From Puccinia triticina (Eukaryota > Basidiomycota > Pucciniomycetes > Pucciniales > Pucciniaceae): 64,000 nt of DNA. Positions 48,251 to 59,837 of this stretch are shown piece after piece. Positions within the stretch are counted from its first letter, which is position 1. Every line of letters begins with the position of its first letter. Made by a program: the position numbers and the translations under genes. Where the stretch lies: NCBI RefSeq assembly GCF_026914185.1, contig NC_070572.1, positions 4,712,001 through 4,776,000 on the forward strand. The letters run 5' to 3'. The notes under the pieces are model-generated. The model worked only from the letters and a program-made list of their open reading frames with translations. It was not told the DNA's origin and made no database searches.

Positions 48251-50540
48251 TTATCGTTGGAAATGACCAGACATCGGATTACTACTGAAGTCCACGTGAC
48301 AATCTTTTCAAACGACAAGTGTTTCAGCAATCGACGAAAAAAAAGGAAAGGCATATTCAACTTACAAGCGCGAGAAATCCCGTCTAGTGATTCTAGGGCA
48401 TACTGTACCGATTCACCGACATCGTGAGCAACAGGCTGTAGAGACAGCGCACGAGTGGGAAAGGTTCAGTCAAAGTGATAAAACGGGAGAAAAATTTGGG
48501 CGTGTCTGATGCGCTTACCAATGGGGTTTCGGGCGAGAGAATCACATCTCTAAAATGTGTATCCGGGCGAGTAGAAAAGATTCAGCCAAGGTAAATCCAA
48601 GTTTAAAAGAAAGGTGACAAAAACACCAGCTGACGTCTCAACAATCAAATCATCACCAGCTTGATACACATGACAGTGCTGGACTGCCTGGATCAATGGC
48701 GAGAACCGAGTGACTAAGTATGCTACTCGTTGGTGTTGGATTGGATCGGCTCGACGGCCGGTGAGATTCCTGACGTTATCAAACAGCGTCCCCGTCCATT
48801 CGGTAATGACTACATAAAACGTACTTTCCCAATCAGTTTTTTCTTCTTGTGATGAATGGCTAGATCAGAGGTCTACCGTTGGGACGAGGGAGAGCAAAGG
48901 AATCGGTTTACTATACAGTGATAGAATTAATCCTCCGACCGCATCTAACCAGGGGAGGTTAAATTTGAGACCAATATAAGGGAACAAGAGTGAAAATATG
49001 TTCAAAATACTGGAAAGATGTGGGAAGAGCACACCGACTTGAGATGAGTGAGGCAAAACAGAAGGGGAAAACGATTTGCAGGAGATAGAGCTGAGAACTG
49101 ACCAATCGTTTTCGGCGTCCTGAGCCAAAGCTTTAACACTAGTGTTTTTCTTTCTGCGACACCAGAGCCATACGACCCCCTTGACGAGGATGGTAACCCA
49201 CATGACGATCATCGATGTGAATGGAATACTGATGGCGGCTTTTGACCCGGCAAATAGTCGCTCGACCGACTCCACTAAGACTTGAACAAATGATGAGATC
49301 ATAAACACCGAAAACACTACTACACCCATCGGCTCCATCCGTCTAAAAAAGACCGTTCAAAATCATGATTAAGGATATTGGGTTACAGGTCGTGATGAGG
49401 TTCAGTTGATAAGCTTGAAAAGCTTCACAGTCGGATGTCATGAAACGTAGATCATAAAAACTACTGCACCTTTTCCCCGCAGGGTACTGCCAAATTGATT
49501 GCCAACTTTTGCTATCAATTTTCCGATCTGTAAAGGTCATGTAAATGGTATCAGAATATGTGTAAATATGTTTTGCTTATCCTTGCAACAATTAATGTCG
49601 CGTCATCTACTCAACTTGTCCACCAGATGATAGCAGTTGACAGGAAGTCCATGGCGCTATCGACCAACGAGGCAATTAGCGATATTGAGTTTGACAGCAA
49701 AGCTACCAAGATTTTTCCAGCCAGCAGTAGGAAATTGATCTACGTAACGTAGTTGAGTAGGCCAGGAAGTCAACCGGGGGATGATGGTCGCGACTCTCCA
49801 AAGATCCTAGCCAATTCGGCTTACGAAAAAGTTGATACTAATTGTCCGTCTGACGCTAAGACTCTCTTTACGTTCGCGATCCAATTTACGTGCACATTCT
49901 ACTGGTTCACCGGGACGTTGGTCATGGTCTAGCAGAGAATCGGATTCCAGGTCGGGTTCGATTAAGCCCTCACTTCTCCTGCGCTCTGGAGTTACTCCGG
50001 CGCTTGACCGTCGACGCGAACTGTCTAGGACAGAATCTATCTCCTGGAAATAGTCTAGGATCTCGTTCTGACGCTCGTAAAATTGTCGTGCCTTACTGGA
50101 CTGTGAAATTTTTCAAAAAAGTGGAATCCCAAATGTCAATCTAGAGTTCAAGGAATTTCTGGAGTGTTCATGAAAGATTGGGAAAATGAAGATAAAACAC
50201 CGGACCAGTTGTTTCAGTTCCTCTGAAGACTTCCTATACTTTTCATACTCCCCACCCTGATCATTAACTGAAGTGGGATGAATCAAAAGCCATGAGCTGG
50301 GTTAAAATTTTGTGCTTTTATTTTTTTTTGAAGCAAGAGAATGTATTCACCTAGACCAGCTAGATGATAAGCGTTTGTGAGATGGTGGTTGGAATGGGAT
50401 ATGAGCGTTGGTTGTGTGGTTTGACCCTGAGTGAGTGGTTGTCCTGCTGGGGTACTATGGTGCTTTAATATCTGTGGTAGAGGGTGCCGGAGGAGTCCAG
50501 TTCGTTCGTTCGCTGGTTTGTCCTTATCCTGTGGGGCCAT
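48251..50540 (-). CDS. cation diffusion facilitator, Mn-CDF type (458 aa)
   Basis: Eleven exons: 50540-50351, 50267-50206, 50100-49825, 49739-49616, 49527-49470, 49342-49103, 49009-48912, 48809-48635, 48549-48519, 48435-48366, 48303-48251. A cytosolic N-terminus (NERTGLLRHPLPQ; SKARQFYERQNEILDYFQEI) precedes six membrane segments. TM1 is LLLAGKILVALLSNS, TM2 has DSAMDFLSTAIIWW, TM3 follows YPAGKRRMEPMGVVVF, and TM5 begins ALAQDAEND. DxxxD in both TM2 and TM5 is the manganese-CDF signature (Zn types have HxxxD). The C-terminal cytoplasmic domain carries LTGRRADPIQHQRVAYLVTR, CHVYQAGDDLIVET, HDVGESVQYALESLDGISRA and HVDF. The protein exports metal, probably Mn2+, from the cytosol to an organelle or outside by proton antiport. 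All splice phases fit. Single-gene transcription unit. Confidence 0.93.
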
Positions 50541-50858
50541 CCTGCCTCTGCTCGGTCTTGTTCGTCCTGTTTCTCCGGGTGTTCTCGTCAGGGTTGACTG
50601 TTCCTCGATGGTCTCACTGTGCTCACAGGCTCACACTGAAAATCAAGGGACCGCCGTCGAGCCCCTCTTGGTGTTTCACACCCAGCTGTAATTCTATGTA
50701 CCCCCTTTCGAGATCTGGAAGCTCCCTCATTGGTCACAATCCGGTCCCGACTCCCGTCACAGCCCCGCATTCCCACGGAGTAAATGCTATTTACATAAAC
50801 ACCATCAAATCATAAAATTTTAAGCTGAAAAAAAATGTAACACCCAAAAAAACCAATA
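50541..50858. other. upstream region of the CDF gene
   Basis: No gene seen. It ends at the TA target site of the next transposon (50857-50858). Confidence 0.5.
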
Positions 50859-51145
50859 TTGTCTTTTGAAATAAGCTTGGTCTTTCATATTTTCGGATTT
50901 CTGAGGTATGTGCTTAGTAAGCATATCACAGGTTTAATCCCAGTGTTTCTGCCCAACACAGCAGTCATATCATCACATCCAATCCAGGCAGTTGGAATAT
51001 CCTCCAGCCAACCCTCACCGACAGCAACTCCATCCCCTTTCCCATCAACACTAACCTCGCCAACCCTCTTGGTTCTACCAACACTACCCTCAATGGCCTA
51101 CCGCACTCACCCCCCCCCCCCAAAACAAAAATTGCCATAATCCAA

Positions 51146-52235
51146 ATGTCCCAGCAAGGCCTCTCTATCCAGTCAATCCAGCAATTACTTGGTATTCAGT
51201 TCTCACCCCAGTCGTTCCGCCGATGGAAATGCCTCTTTGAAGAAACTCAATGTGTCATCAAGGATCTGATTGACTACGAGAGATGTGGTTGCCCTGCGAG
51301 ACTCACCGAGACGAGTGCGCCTTCATGATTGAGCTCATCCGTTCTGAACCTGGCCTCTTCCTGGACGAAATACAAGAGAAGTTGTACAAAAACTCCGGTG
51401 TTTTCCTCAGCACCTCAGGCGTTCACAGGGCTCTTGTCGAAAAGCTGTCAATTGCCTTAAAGAAGCCGGACACAAAGAACATCCGCAAGTCCCTTGTTTC
51501 AAAGTATGTGTACGTTGAGCGCATGGAGTTCTTCCCTGCTGATTTCTTAGTATTCACTGGTCAGTCCTCTATCCCTATATCCCCTTGGTCAACGCTATCA
51601 GCTGATTAGTTTAATGTTGTTGTTGTATTTGTTTGTGTTCAGATGAATGCTCCTTTGCTGACAAGGACCTCCTCCAAACTTATGCGAGGTCGGAAAAAGG
51701 AACCCCCTTGGCAAAGTATCTTGTCAACCAGAACCCAGATCGACTCAGTTTACTCCCAGCCATCTCGATTGATGGATTGTTGGCCCTCACCACCATGTTT
51801 GACACTTTTACTGGTCAAAAGTTTGAGCACTTCTTAGAATTCAATTTGGCGAGTCCAAATCATATTCCTCACAACTCATCCGTCTCCTTTTCAAGCTGAC
51901 AACCTCTTCTTTTCTAGCTCCCCCAAATGAACAGGTACCCCAATGTGAACTCAGTCCTGGTGTGTGACAATGCTGCGATCCACCGAGGCGACTGTGTCAG
52001 AGAAATTTGCAACGCGGCTGGGATCCAAGTCCTTTTCCTGCCACCCTACTGCCCAGAGTTGAACCCCATCGAACTCTGTTTTGCTTCAATCAAGCAAGAC
52101 TTAAGGGCTAGCCAAATTCTGAACAGAACAAACAACCCAGAATGGGAAATACGACAAGCAGCCGCCAAAATCGTGACGGAGGAGCTGTGCTTTAAAGTCT
52201 ACCGCCATTGTGGCTACTTCGTTCCAAACCAATGA
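51146..52235 (+). pseudogene. Tc1/mariner (IS630-type, DD34E) transposase with frameshift
   Basis: Exon 1 51146-51559, exon 2 51643-51848, exon 3 51918-52235. The N-terminal helix-turn-helix includes FSPQSFRRWKCLFEET; then LDEIQEKLYKNSG and LSTSGVHRAL. Catalytic core: FTDECSFAD (first Asp, at the exon 1/2 junction), VCDNAAIHRGD (second Asp), and LPPYCPELNPIE (Glu, 34 residues after the second Asp). Breaks: one missing nucleotide near 51303 shifts the frame between ARLTE and DECAFMIE, and the second intron has a GCGAGT instead of a GT donor. There is no clear start upstream. It is convergent with the accessory gene. Probably inactive. Confidence 0.9.
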
Positions 52236-52289
52236 ACTTCAACCGCAAGTCCAAGTCCTCTCTTAGCCAATAGCCAATCCAAGTCTTCT

Positions 52290-52550
52290 CTATACGTCTT
52301 AACCTGTCCGAGTCTTGTCTCTATACGTCTTAACCTGTCCAAGTCTTGTCTCTATATGTCTTATCCTGTCACTTAACCTGCCCGAGTCTGCTTAACCTGT
52401 CCGAGTCTGCTTAACCTGTCCAAGTCTCTACATGTCTTATCCATGTCTACTTAACCTGTCCGAGTCTCTATGTGTCTTTAACCTGTCCGAGTCTCTACAC
52501 GTCTTCTCCGAGTCTACTTAACCTGTCTGAGTTCTATGTGTCTTCTCCTG
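52290..52550. repeat. minisatellite CTTAACCTGTCCGAGTCT
   Basis: About ten imperfect units of ~18-30 bp combine TTAACCTGTCCGAGTC with CTCTA(C/T)(A/G)TGTCTTA. It lies in the 3' intergenic space between the two convergent genes of the Tc1/mariner element. A second pair of direct repeats (TACATGTTCATTTGATTCAC-like, 52578 and 52695) follows. Confidence 0.82.
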
Positions 52551-52835
52551 TCACTTTGTAAATTGGCAATACAAGCGTACATGTTCATTTGATTCACAAT
52601 ACAAGGATTCATGTCCAGGTCTACGGGTGGGAGAAGATAAGGTGTTCTAAGAGGGAAAAGATAAAGGGAAGACCAAGAAAAAAGAAATACAAACGTACAT
52701 GTTCATTTAATTCACAATACAAGGATACATGTCCAGATCTACAGGTGGGAGAAGATAAAGACCGAGAAAAAAGAACAAGATCCAACAGGGAAAAGAGACC
52801 GTGAAAAAAGAAGGATGATAACAAGATGAATACAG

Positions 52836-54172
52836 CTATTGAGCGCGCCTGTCAAATTTCTTGGTGTTGTCTCGCAATTGGGAAATAATTCCAGGAGACA
52901 AGCCCCAACCAACCATATCCTCTCGGGTAATGTTTGCGGATTGGAACATCTTTGGATGGGTAATGTCTTTTTCCTTGAGAATGCTGAGGACGTTGGCTTT
53001 CTTACTAGGCTTGATTTTGATGAAGTCAATGTACTGGGACATAAGGGCCTCATCAGGCGCAACTACTGAGGAGGCGTCCAAGGCTTCAGCTGGGGAAGAA
53101 GGTAGATTTGGTTGCGGGCGGGCTTCCTCGATGAATTGAGAGAGCTTCCTCTTCTTGTAGGCCGAGAGCTTTTCAAAATGAAGCGCTGACGGGGGAGAAT
53201 GGTAGTTGACCCCTTTGACCTCTTTTAACTACAGTCAGGCAAGTAGTCAGGCAAGTCAGTCATCAGAATCAGGCAAGACGACAAAAAAAAACCTCGCTAT
53301 GTCATGCACCCAAAGTTGGGCATTCTACGTGGTCAAAGGTATGTATTGGGAGGGGTCAGTTGGATTGATGAACACTGGCCATTTCGCCAGATACTTGACG
53401 TTGGGGGGATGCTTGGCGTAAATCTGGTTCATGATCACGTCAATTCCTTTGAAATCACTGGCTGAAACCGGATTGGAAGCCGCTGATGAAGATGAGCCAA
53501 CAGCCGCGTTCTGAGCCGCCATCTGAGTCAAAACATGGGTTTTGATATCAACGGCGATCCTAGCTTGTTTTGCTATGGCCACCAGATCCACCATATCAAC
53601 ATGGAGGCCGGCCTGAATGTGATCCGCATTGAGATCCTTCATGGTTTGGATCCAATGAGCATAGGTTGCTTCATTGTTAACGGTGTAGTTCAGCTTTTTG
53701 TGGAATTCGGGGGTTGACTTGAAAGCCAAGGAGACCTGCCAGGAAAGAGGCGGAGATCCTGAGGCTATCGTGTTATTCATGAGTCTATCGGCACCGTCCA
53801 CAACCTTCCCGGCCTCGACAGCAACAAGGTTTCGAAAGGCTCCAAGGCTTAATTATCCTATCTCAAAGGCAATAGCAAAAACCTTCTTGGATTTAACAAG
53901 GTTTGACCCTGTTTTGCTGCCCTGCTTTGGGCAGTAGAGCTTAAAGGATGTGCTGCAATGCACTGTCTGCAGCTATCAGAAGCAAAAAGGTTTAAGTTCA
54001 ACTTAACTTTGAACCAAACCAACCTTGAAAGGAAAATACTCACGTTGACGTGAGCTGCTGGTTCCCCATCTAAGCCATTGCCATGGATGTGAGCGTACTT
54101 GGAATTTGAAAGGTATCCCATTGACTGTGGAGGATGGTCCCTTGTGAAGAGGTCAATCCCCAATTGTGACAT
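52836..54172 (-). pseudogene. second gene of the Tc1/mariner element; C-terminal SAM-like domain; in-frame TAA
   Basis: Exon 1 54172-54044 (MSQLGIDLFTRDHPPQSMGY), intron 53973-54043, exon 2 53972 to about 53330, last exon 53228-52836. Exon 2 reads SFKLYCPKQGSKTG, FAIAFEIG, then TAA at 53853-53855, and continues in frame LGAFRNLVAVEAGKVVDGAD, LNYTVNNEATYAHWIQTMKD, SDFKGIDVIMNQIYAKHPP. The last exon has EKLSAYKKRKLSQFIEEA and ends with a SAM-like helical domain (YIDFIKIKPSKK ... ILKEKDITHPKMF ... MVGWGLSPGIISQLRD). The exon 2-3 junction does not resolve to a clean in-phase GT-AG, so that boundary is uncertain. It is not a transposase; function unknown. The SAM-like end resembles that at 62457-62655. 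Confidence 0.68.
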
Positions 54173-54536
54173 GCTGTAGGGTTTAGAATAAAGGCAATGC
54201 TTGATGGAGCTTGGGCTGGCGGGGTTTGGAGCGGAGCTTGGTCTGGCGGAGTTTGGAGCAAGTTATGATCACTGATGATATGATGTCATCATTATCATAT
54301 GATTGGTGATTACATCATGGTTTTTTCAAAGCCATAAGCTAAGATGAAATTTCATTTAGAAATTCACTTTTTTGCGTTTTTGAGACCAAGCTTATTTCAA
54401 AAGACAATAAATAGCAAGACTTCTCAAATGGTACATGAAAAATTATCACCTGGGCCCTGTTTGGATGTACCGTTATAATATATGACATCAATGGGTGAAT
54501 TTGTGATGTGCAACCCCCAGGGGCCTGGAGGTATTA

Positions 54537-54735
54537 GGGGGGTTCACAATTGAATTTTATAAAACTTTGGAGGTTGTTTTAAGGCCTTTATGAACATAAT
54601 TTTAAAATTTTGGCAAGATGTCCTGAAAAAGGTGTGACTGATCAATCATTGCAATTGATCAACTTTTTAAAAATATGTTGATAAACAGGTTAAAATGGGT
54701 GCTAAAGTTTTATAAATTTCAATTGTGAACCCCCC
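54537..54735. mobile_element. Tc1/mariner-type MITE
   Basis: TA at 54535-54536 and 54736-54737 flank GGGGGGTTCACAATTGAATT...CAATTGTGAACCCCCC. TIRs of ~32 bp extend through TTTATAAAACTTT/AAAGTTTTATAAA. Length 199 bp, non-coding. It is separate from the larger Tc1/mariner element 130 bp to the left. Confidence 0.92.
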
Positions 54736-55084
54736 TATTCAAAATTTAGTGGCAACAGGGGCAGATTTTGGGTGGTGCATTACAAATTTGCTCCATTTAT
54801 AAGTGTCATGTTTTTATGATTTCAACTTTTTAACGTATATTTTTGTACAGTGGGCTGAAGTTTTTGGCTCCACATTTTTTTTGACAGACCAGGAGTCAGG
54901 AGATTGGTTACAGGGGTGGATAGATTGACACTCCCTCTTGATATGGTGAGGAATTTAGGAACAAATCATGTGTTGCAATGTAAAGCTCAAAAGTGTTCCT
55001 GAGAACTTTTTGCTGAGTGAGGAAAGGGAGGTATGAGGAAACCTCTGCCTTTCCTGGTTTACTAGACCAGGAAAAATAAATTGT

Positions 55085-55179
55085 CACCGGACATCAGGTG
55101 ACATCAAGAAACAATGACTGTCACTTTTTTCCTGCTCTGGTGCTACCACAACCAGGCTACAATGGCCCCTTTGTTTCCT
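55085..55179. repeat. dispersed repeat, copy 2
   Basis: Direct-orientation match to 34330-34424. The open frame that starts here (55098-55565) is low in coding character and not supported. Confidence 0.8.
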
Positions 55180-55542
55180 GTTATCTTACCGGGAACATAG
55201 TGGGAGGTGGGTTGAGTCCATGGGGACCGCCTAGCCTTGACCTGTACGCGCAAGCCTCCAGACACACGTGGGAGGCTACAGGAGAGACCACGTGCCTCAG
55301 AACTCGGAGGAGTTTGCATACAGGGCGGCAAGGAAGCACCAAGCCGGTACCTCCTGGATTCCCCCCACAAGGCATAAGACAAACGCACTTCTGCCCGCCT
55401 TGCCTTAACCTTTCCACCCTACTCGGTTTCCCTCCCCTTTGCCGCCCTCTCCGGCAATACTTCTGGAAATCCCCCTCGGTCTCCCTCATCCCTGCTAGGC
55501 GTCTTTATTTTCTCAAATCCAAATCCACGGTCTATCCCATTC

Positions 55543-55910
55543 AGAGCATCCGCATCCGTGGCTAGATTAGCCTGGGCTAACTAGTTTGGATTACAATTGG
55601 AATAGGATAATCCAATTGGCCATCCGCATGGGTGGGGATTAGCGGGTCCAAGGCTGTTGGAGGTTATGTGTTTAGGTGCCTATATGTTATGTGTTTGGCA
55701 CCTAAACACATAAAGTTCATGCTAACAAGCATGATGCATATTCATTTTGGGATTAGTCCCAGGATTAGTGGGGTCTACATTTAGACCCCACTAGCTCCAA
55801 ACAGAGCTCCGGGCTAAGTTGATCCCCGGTTGATCCAAGCCGATGCGGGTGCGGGGTCGAACTAAGTGCCCTAATCCGGGCTAACTTAGCGCCCGGTGAG
55901 GATGGTCTCA
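55543..55910. mobile_element. candidate MITE with GAGCATCC-type ends
   Basis: The left end GAGCATCCGCATCCGTGGCT and the right end inverted (GAGACCATCCTCACCGGGCG) are related, and both lead into a GCTAA-TTAGCC(C/T)GG block. The interior has palindromic GTTATGTGTTTAGGTGCC/GGCACCTAAACACATAA and TCTACATTTAGACCCCACTA words. No target duplication was identified. Confidence 0.5.
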
Positions 55911-56149
55911 CAACCCTGAATAGATCCATTGACAAACCACAGCTCCAGTGCATCCACTCAGTACCCAATCATTGACAATCCCCCCACACCACCGTATCCA
56001 TGTTGTCCTTGAGTCTACAAGCCACATCCAAAAACTTGAAAGCTGAATCCCAACAAACCGCCCAAGGGGAGGGTGAGGGTAGCCAAATAGCTTAAACATC
56101 CTCAACCCCTCCCAAGAGCCAGACCAAGATGCAAAGCCAATTGGCGCAT

Positions 56150-57190
56150 CGTCACAGGCCCCAGGAACACTTTTTTCTTCTCTGTGTCTTGCCAAGGAGT
56201 GGTTGCTTTGGCGCCGCGACCCAACAAAGCACAAATTTTGCCAAAAACTCTCATGAGTCTTGCCAAGGAACGGTTGCTACAGCGCCGCGACCCAACGGAA
56301 TACAATTTTGCATCATCCCAATGTTGAGATCCAAGCAGGATCCAATGACCCAAACCTTGTAGTCTCATTCAAGGATCAGTTGCTTTGGCGCCTTGACCAA
56401 AAAAGAGCAAGAGTTCAGACCAACCCATTGCTGAGATCCAACCGGATCCAACAGCCTAAGCCCCTAAGTCTTGAAAAGCAAAGTTTGTCTTGGCGCCGTG
56501 ACTAAAGCAGAGCACAAATAAAACCTTGACAACAAGAGCAATCATCCGGCCTTCCTCACTGACCATGCGGCTCTCAACAATCACCAAACCAAGCTACTTT
56601 CAAACCCCCATCCTTTCCGTCCTCACTTCCTCTTAACCCTTTTTGGAACTCCTTTCTGCACAAAAAAAAATCTTTCCTTGATCTCACCGTCTTCTCAAAG
56701 ACCCGGAAAAAACCATTGTGACTCAACCATGAACAGCTGCATGAGCGCTGTGACCCAACAGATTACATAGAAATTCAACCCCCCTCAGTGCCCAAATTGG
56801 ACAAGGAGTGGTTGCTACAACACCATCACTTGGAAATGCCATCCCCACCAAGGAACGGTCGCTCCGGCGTTGTGACCAACAGGAGTAAAAACCCCAGAGA
56901 CTCACATTTCCCAGATGAGAGATGAGTCGGTTGCCTCACTGAGACAGAAACCCCTAAGTGAAAGCAGTTGCTTTGGTTCCGCGACTAATAAGACTGCATA
57001 AAAGATTGAGATTCCCACGTTCCAACCAGGATCCAACCGGCGGGACCCCTTACTCTAAACAAGGAACAGTCGCCTCGGCGCCGCGACCGAAACAGAGTAC
57101 AAACTAAGCATTGCCACTGCCGAAATCCAAACAGGAACTGATGGAGTTGGGGAAGCTCTAAGCCCACCAAGGAGCAGTTGGTTTGACAAA
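56150..57190. repeat. diverged tandem repeat (AAGGA(G/A)(C/T)GGTTGCTTTGGCGCCGCGACC)
   Basis: Eight or nine copies, at about 56193, 56258, 56371, 56478, 56795, 56850, 56955, 57062 and 57172, of a core containing CAAGGAxxGGTTGCTxxxGCGCCGCGAC then (C/A)CAACAxAGxACAAA, with spacing of 60-300 bp. Most are followed by GAGATCCAA(C/G)C(A/G)GGATCCAA. On the minus strand this yields repeated GSRRxSNRSLAR frames that are not genes. Confidence 0.75.
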
Positions 57191-57219
57191 AAAAATCATT
57201 TCTTGGTTGGCCTAACACG

Positions 57220-58755
57220 GGCTCAACCAGAGTACAACGTTGGTGCGCTGCTCAGCGCCAGCCATGATTGGGTTGGCCCACCCGCTGAGTAATGCTGGTT
57301 GGGCTCTTGTCATGTCCAACCAGCTTCTCCCGTGGGCACGCTGATCAGAGCCGGCATGGGTTGGCTGGGTTAGACACAGCCGACCCATCCGACCGCCCGC
57401 GGTGCTGAATGGGTCGGGTCAAGGGGGGCCCAACCAATCTTCAACACAATTCAATCCCGCGGTCAAACTCTGGGCAGGCAGGTTGGCACCCACCCAGCCC
57501 AACCTTTCACCAACCGCGACGTTGGGCGACGTTGGGCCATCGTCAACCTGAGCCCAAATTCAAGTGGTGGTGTACATACTACCAAGTTTGGCAATGAATG
57601 TGAGGGCTTGCCACAGTCTTTGGGAGGCCCCACGTGTGCAAACCAATCATGGAGGATTAGATAATCAACTTGACTGTAGTGCTTAGTCCTAGGGCCCCTG
57701 GCTCCTTTGTAGCTCATACTTCTACTGAGCTAGGCAAACCTTTTTCTTTTCTCTCTCTCATGATTCTTCCTTCCACCATTGTTCCTCTTGAGTTCCTCAT
57801 TTTCATATTCTCCTCAATTGTAAAGCAGAAGAGACTATTGATTCTTCTAATTGGCTAGTAATAAAATTGATCTTGTATTCTAGGAAATGTCTTTCCCAGG
57901 TCTTTCTTTGGCCCTAACCAGTCCTGTCTTATCTTCAAAGGTCTTCCTTCATCATCTGTATTCAGTGATAGGTGTTGTCAGAATCTTACCTTTTCCTGCC
58001 CCACACCCTTTCACCCAGGCACATTCTCTCTTCAATGTGGGGAGCTGGCCAGTGCATATAAATTTGATTTGAACTGGGGAGAGGAGAGAGACAGTTGGGG
58101 ATGGCCTACTGCCCCCTTCCCCATGCAGCAGCAAAGACACCTTGTCATCTAGTTAAATTCTAAACTCTTCAAAGTGTAGGGAAAAAAAATCAAAAAAAGC
58201 TTGGAACTAAGCCGGGAAAAATTATATAAAAAATGGTGTGTAAATGTGGGAAACAGGCTGCACTGCACATTCTGGGGGCCCCAGAAAACCACATATTTTT
58301 AGTAAGGCCCTGTTAATTTATAAGAGCATTCAATTTTTTTACTTAATTCCCAGTGTGGTAAGCCAATCCTGAATGTGGCACCAAAATCAAAGTCTTTTCC
58401 CCTCAATATAACCCTCTCTGGAATACTCAAGCACCCACCTCCCTCAAGGATCAAGGCCAGGACAACTCATACCTATCAACAGGCACCCCATTCTCTCTTC
58501 ACCCTTTTTCCCCACCTTCTGGATACCCACCTACACCAACTCAATAATCCTCAAGCACCCAGCTAGGCACAAGTGGGAGAAAAGTCACCCATCAGACAGA
58601 GCCAGACTATTAGGAAAGACCCTGGATATTCATCATCTTTTTCTCTCTTCCCAATCCAGCATAACAACCCCATCTTGGCATTAGCCACACATGTAATAAC
58701 CATAGAGATCCCATCCTGGTTACCACTTGTCTCCTTTGGTTTCAGCCCTTCCCTT
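57220..58755. other. no gene seen
   Basis: 57220-57560 is GC-rich with repeated GGTTGGGC/GCCCAACC words, possibly subterminal TE sequence. The rest is AT-rich without supported genes. Confidence 0.4.
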
Positions 58756-59666
58756 CACTGCAAGAAAAACTCCAGAAACTGCTTGCAGTTGAGATGCAGC
58801 AAGCTTCAATCAAAGATTGGCTCAAGCTGGAGTCAAGCACCCAAATTCTGTGCTGGCACACCTTCACTGTGTACCTTGTTCAGCATTTCAATGTTGAACA
58901 TGCTGTAGTGCTCATGCAGTAGGCTGAGGCAAAAGCATCCCCCTGAGCACCCTTTTATTTTCTTTTATTAAACACTCCATGTGCCATTGAATTCAGCCAG
59001 AATAACATAAATAGGGTATGTACACATGAAAGGGATATGTACAGATGAAAGAAATATGTACGCATGAAAGGGGAATGTGAGAAGGTGTATAAACACATAA
59101 AAGGGATATGTACACATGATGAAAGGGGTATGTATGCATGAAAGAGGTATTCATGCATGAAAGGGGTACGTGCAGTAAGAGGTATTTGCACATGAAAGGG
59201 ATATGTAAACATCAAAGGGGTATGTAAACCTGAATGATGAAAGGGGTATTGAAAGGGATGTAAAAAACTCAAAGGGGACATGTAAACATGAATGGGTCAT
59301 GAACACATGATGAAAGGGGTATGTACACATTGTGAAAGGGATACATGCACATGAAAGGGATATACACACATGAAAGGGGTATGTGCACATAAAGGGCTAT
59401 GTACACATTATGAAAGGTGAATGCATACAAAAGGGATATGTGCACATGAGAGGGGTATGTGCAAATGAAAGGGGAATTTTTACATGAAAGGGGAATTTGC
59501 ACAGGTATCAACTCCTGTACTCAGTTTTTTGTACCTTAGACTCACTCTTGCATAAATTAGGCAATGTGCATGGAATCAACCAGTGCTTGATTCATGCATG
59601 AGGCATAGCTTGCCTTGAGCTCTTGCATCTCAACTGCAAGCAGTTTCTAGAATTTTTCTTGCAGTG
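58756..59666. mobile_element. CACTA-type TIR element enclosing a minisatellite
   Basis: The left end CACTGCAAGAAAAACTCCAG, continuing AAACTGCTTGCAGTTGAGATGCA, is mirrored at the right by TGCATCTCAACTGCAAGCAG then TTTCTAGAATTTTTCTTGCAGTG, giving a TIR of ~42 bp. Flanking triplets are CTT and CCT, an imperfect duplication. It is 911 bp, with no transposase. Confidence 0.82.
58995..59510. repeat. minisatellite (ATGAAAGGGGTATGTACAC)
   Basis: About 20 imperfect units of 18-24 bp built from ACATGAAAGGGG(A/T)TATGTxCAC, inside the CACTA-type element. Repetitive Tyr/Pro/Phe/Cys frames on the minus strand are artefacts. Confidence 0.9.
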
Positions 59667-59837
59667 CCTTTGCAGCCACTCATATGACATGTAATACCTT
59701 TCTTCTGATGTTTCATTGTCTCTCCACATTCCAGCCTCATTCCAGAACTTTCCATCCCCATAGCATTTTCAGCCTCAGCCCCTTGATTGAGAATTTTCAC
59801 TGTTTCATCTTTTCTTCCAACCACAACTCAGCCCCAT

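Larger units (their letters stand above)
50859..54407. mobile_element. Tc1/mariner-type transposon with a second gene
   Basis: Inverted termini TTGTCTTTTGAAATAAGCTT...AAGCTTATTTCAAAAGACAA (25 bp perfect when GGTCT/AGACC is included) are flanked by TA at 50857-50858 and 54408-54409. Length 3,549 bp. It holds a DD34E transposase (51146-52235, plus), a tandem repeat, and a convergent second gene (52836-54172, minus). Most Tc1/mariner elements are 1.3-2.5 kb with one gene, so this is unusually large. Confidence 0.93.

Noticed and set aside
54463..54500. PIF/Harbinger-like terminus GGGCCCTGTTTGGATG
   Set aside because: No matching inverted end or TWA duplication was found to the right, so an element cannot be defined.
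55098..55565. 155-codon open frame
   Set aside because: It starts within a dispersed non-coding repeat also present at 34330-34424 and has no domain or splice support.
58955..59511. Overlapping minus-strand frames rich in YPFH/IPLS peptides
   Set aside because: Products of the ATGAAAGGGG minisatellite in different frames.
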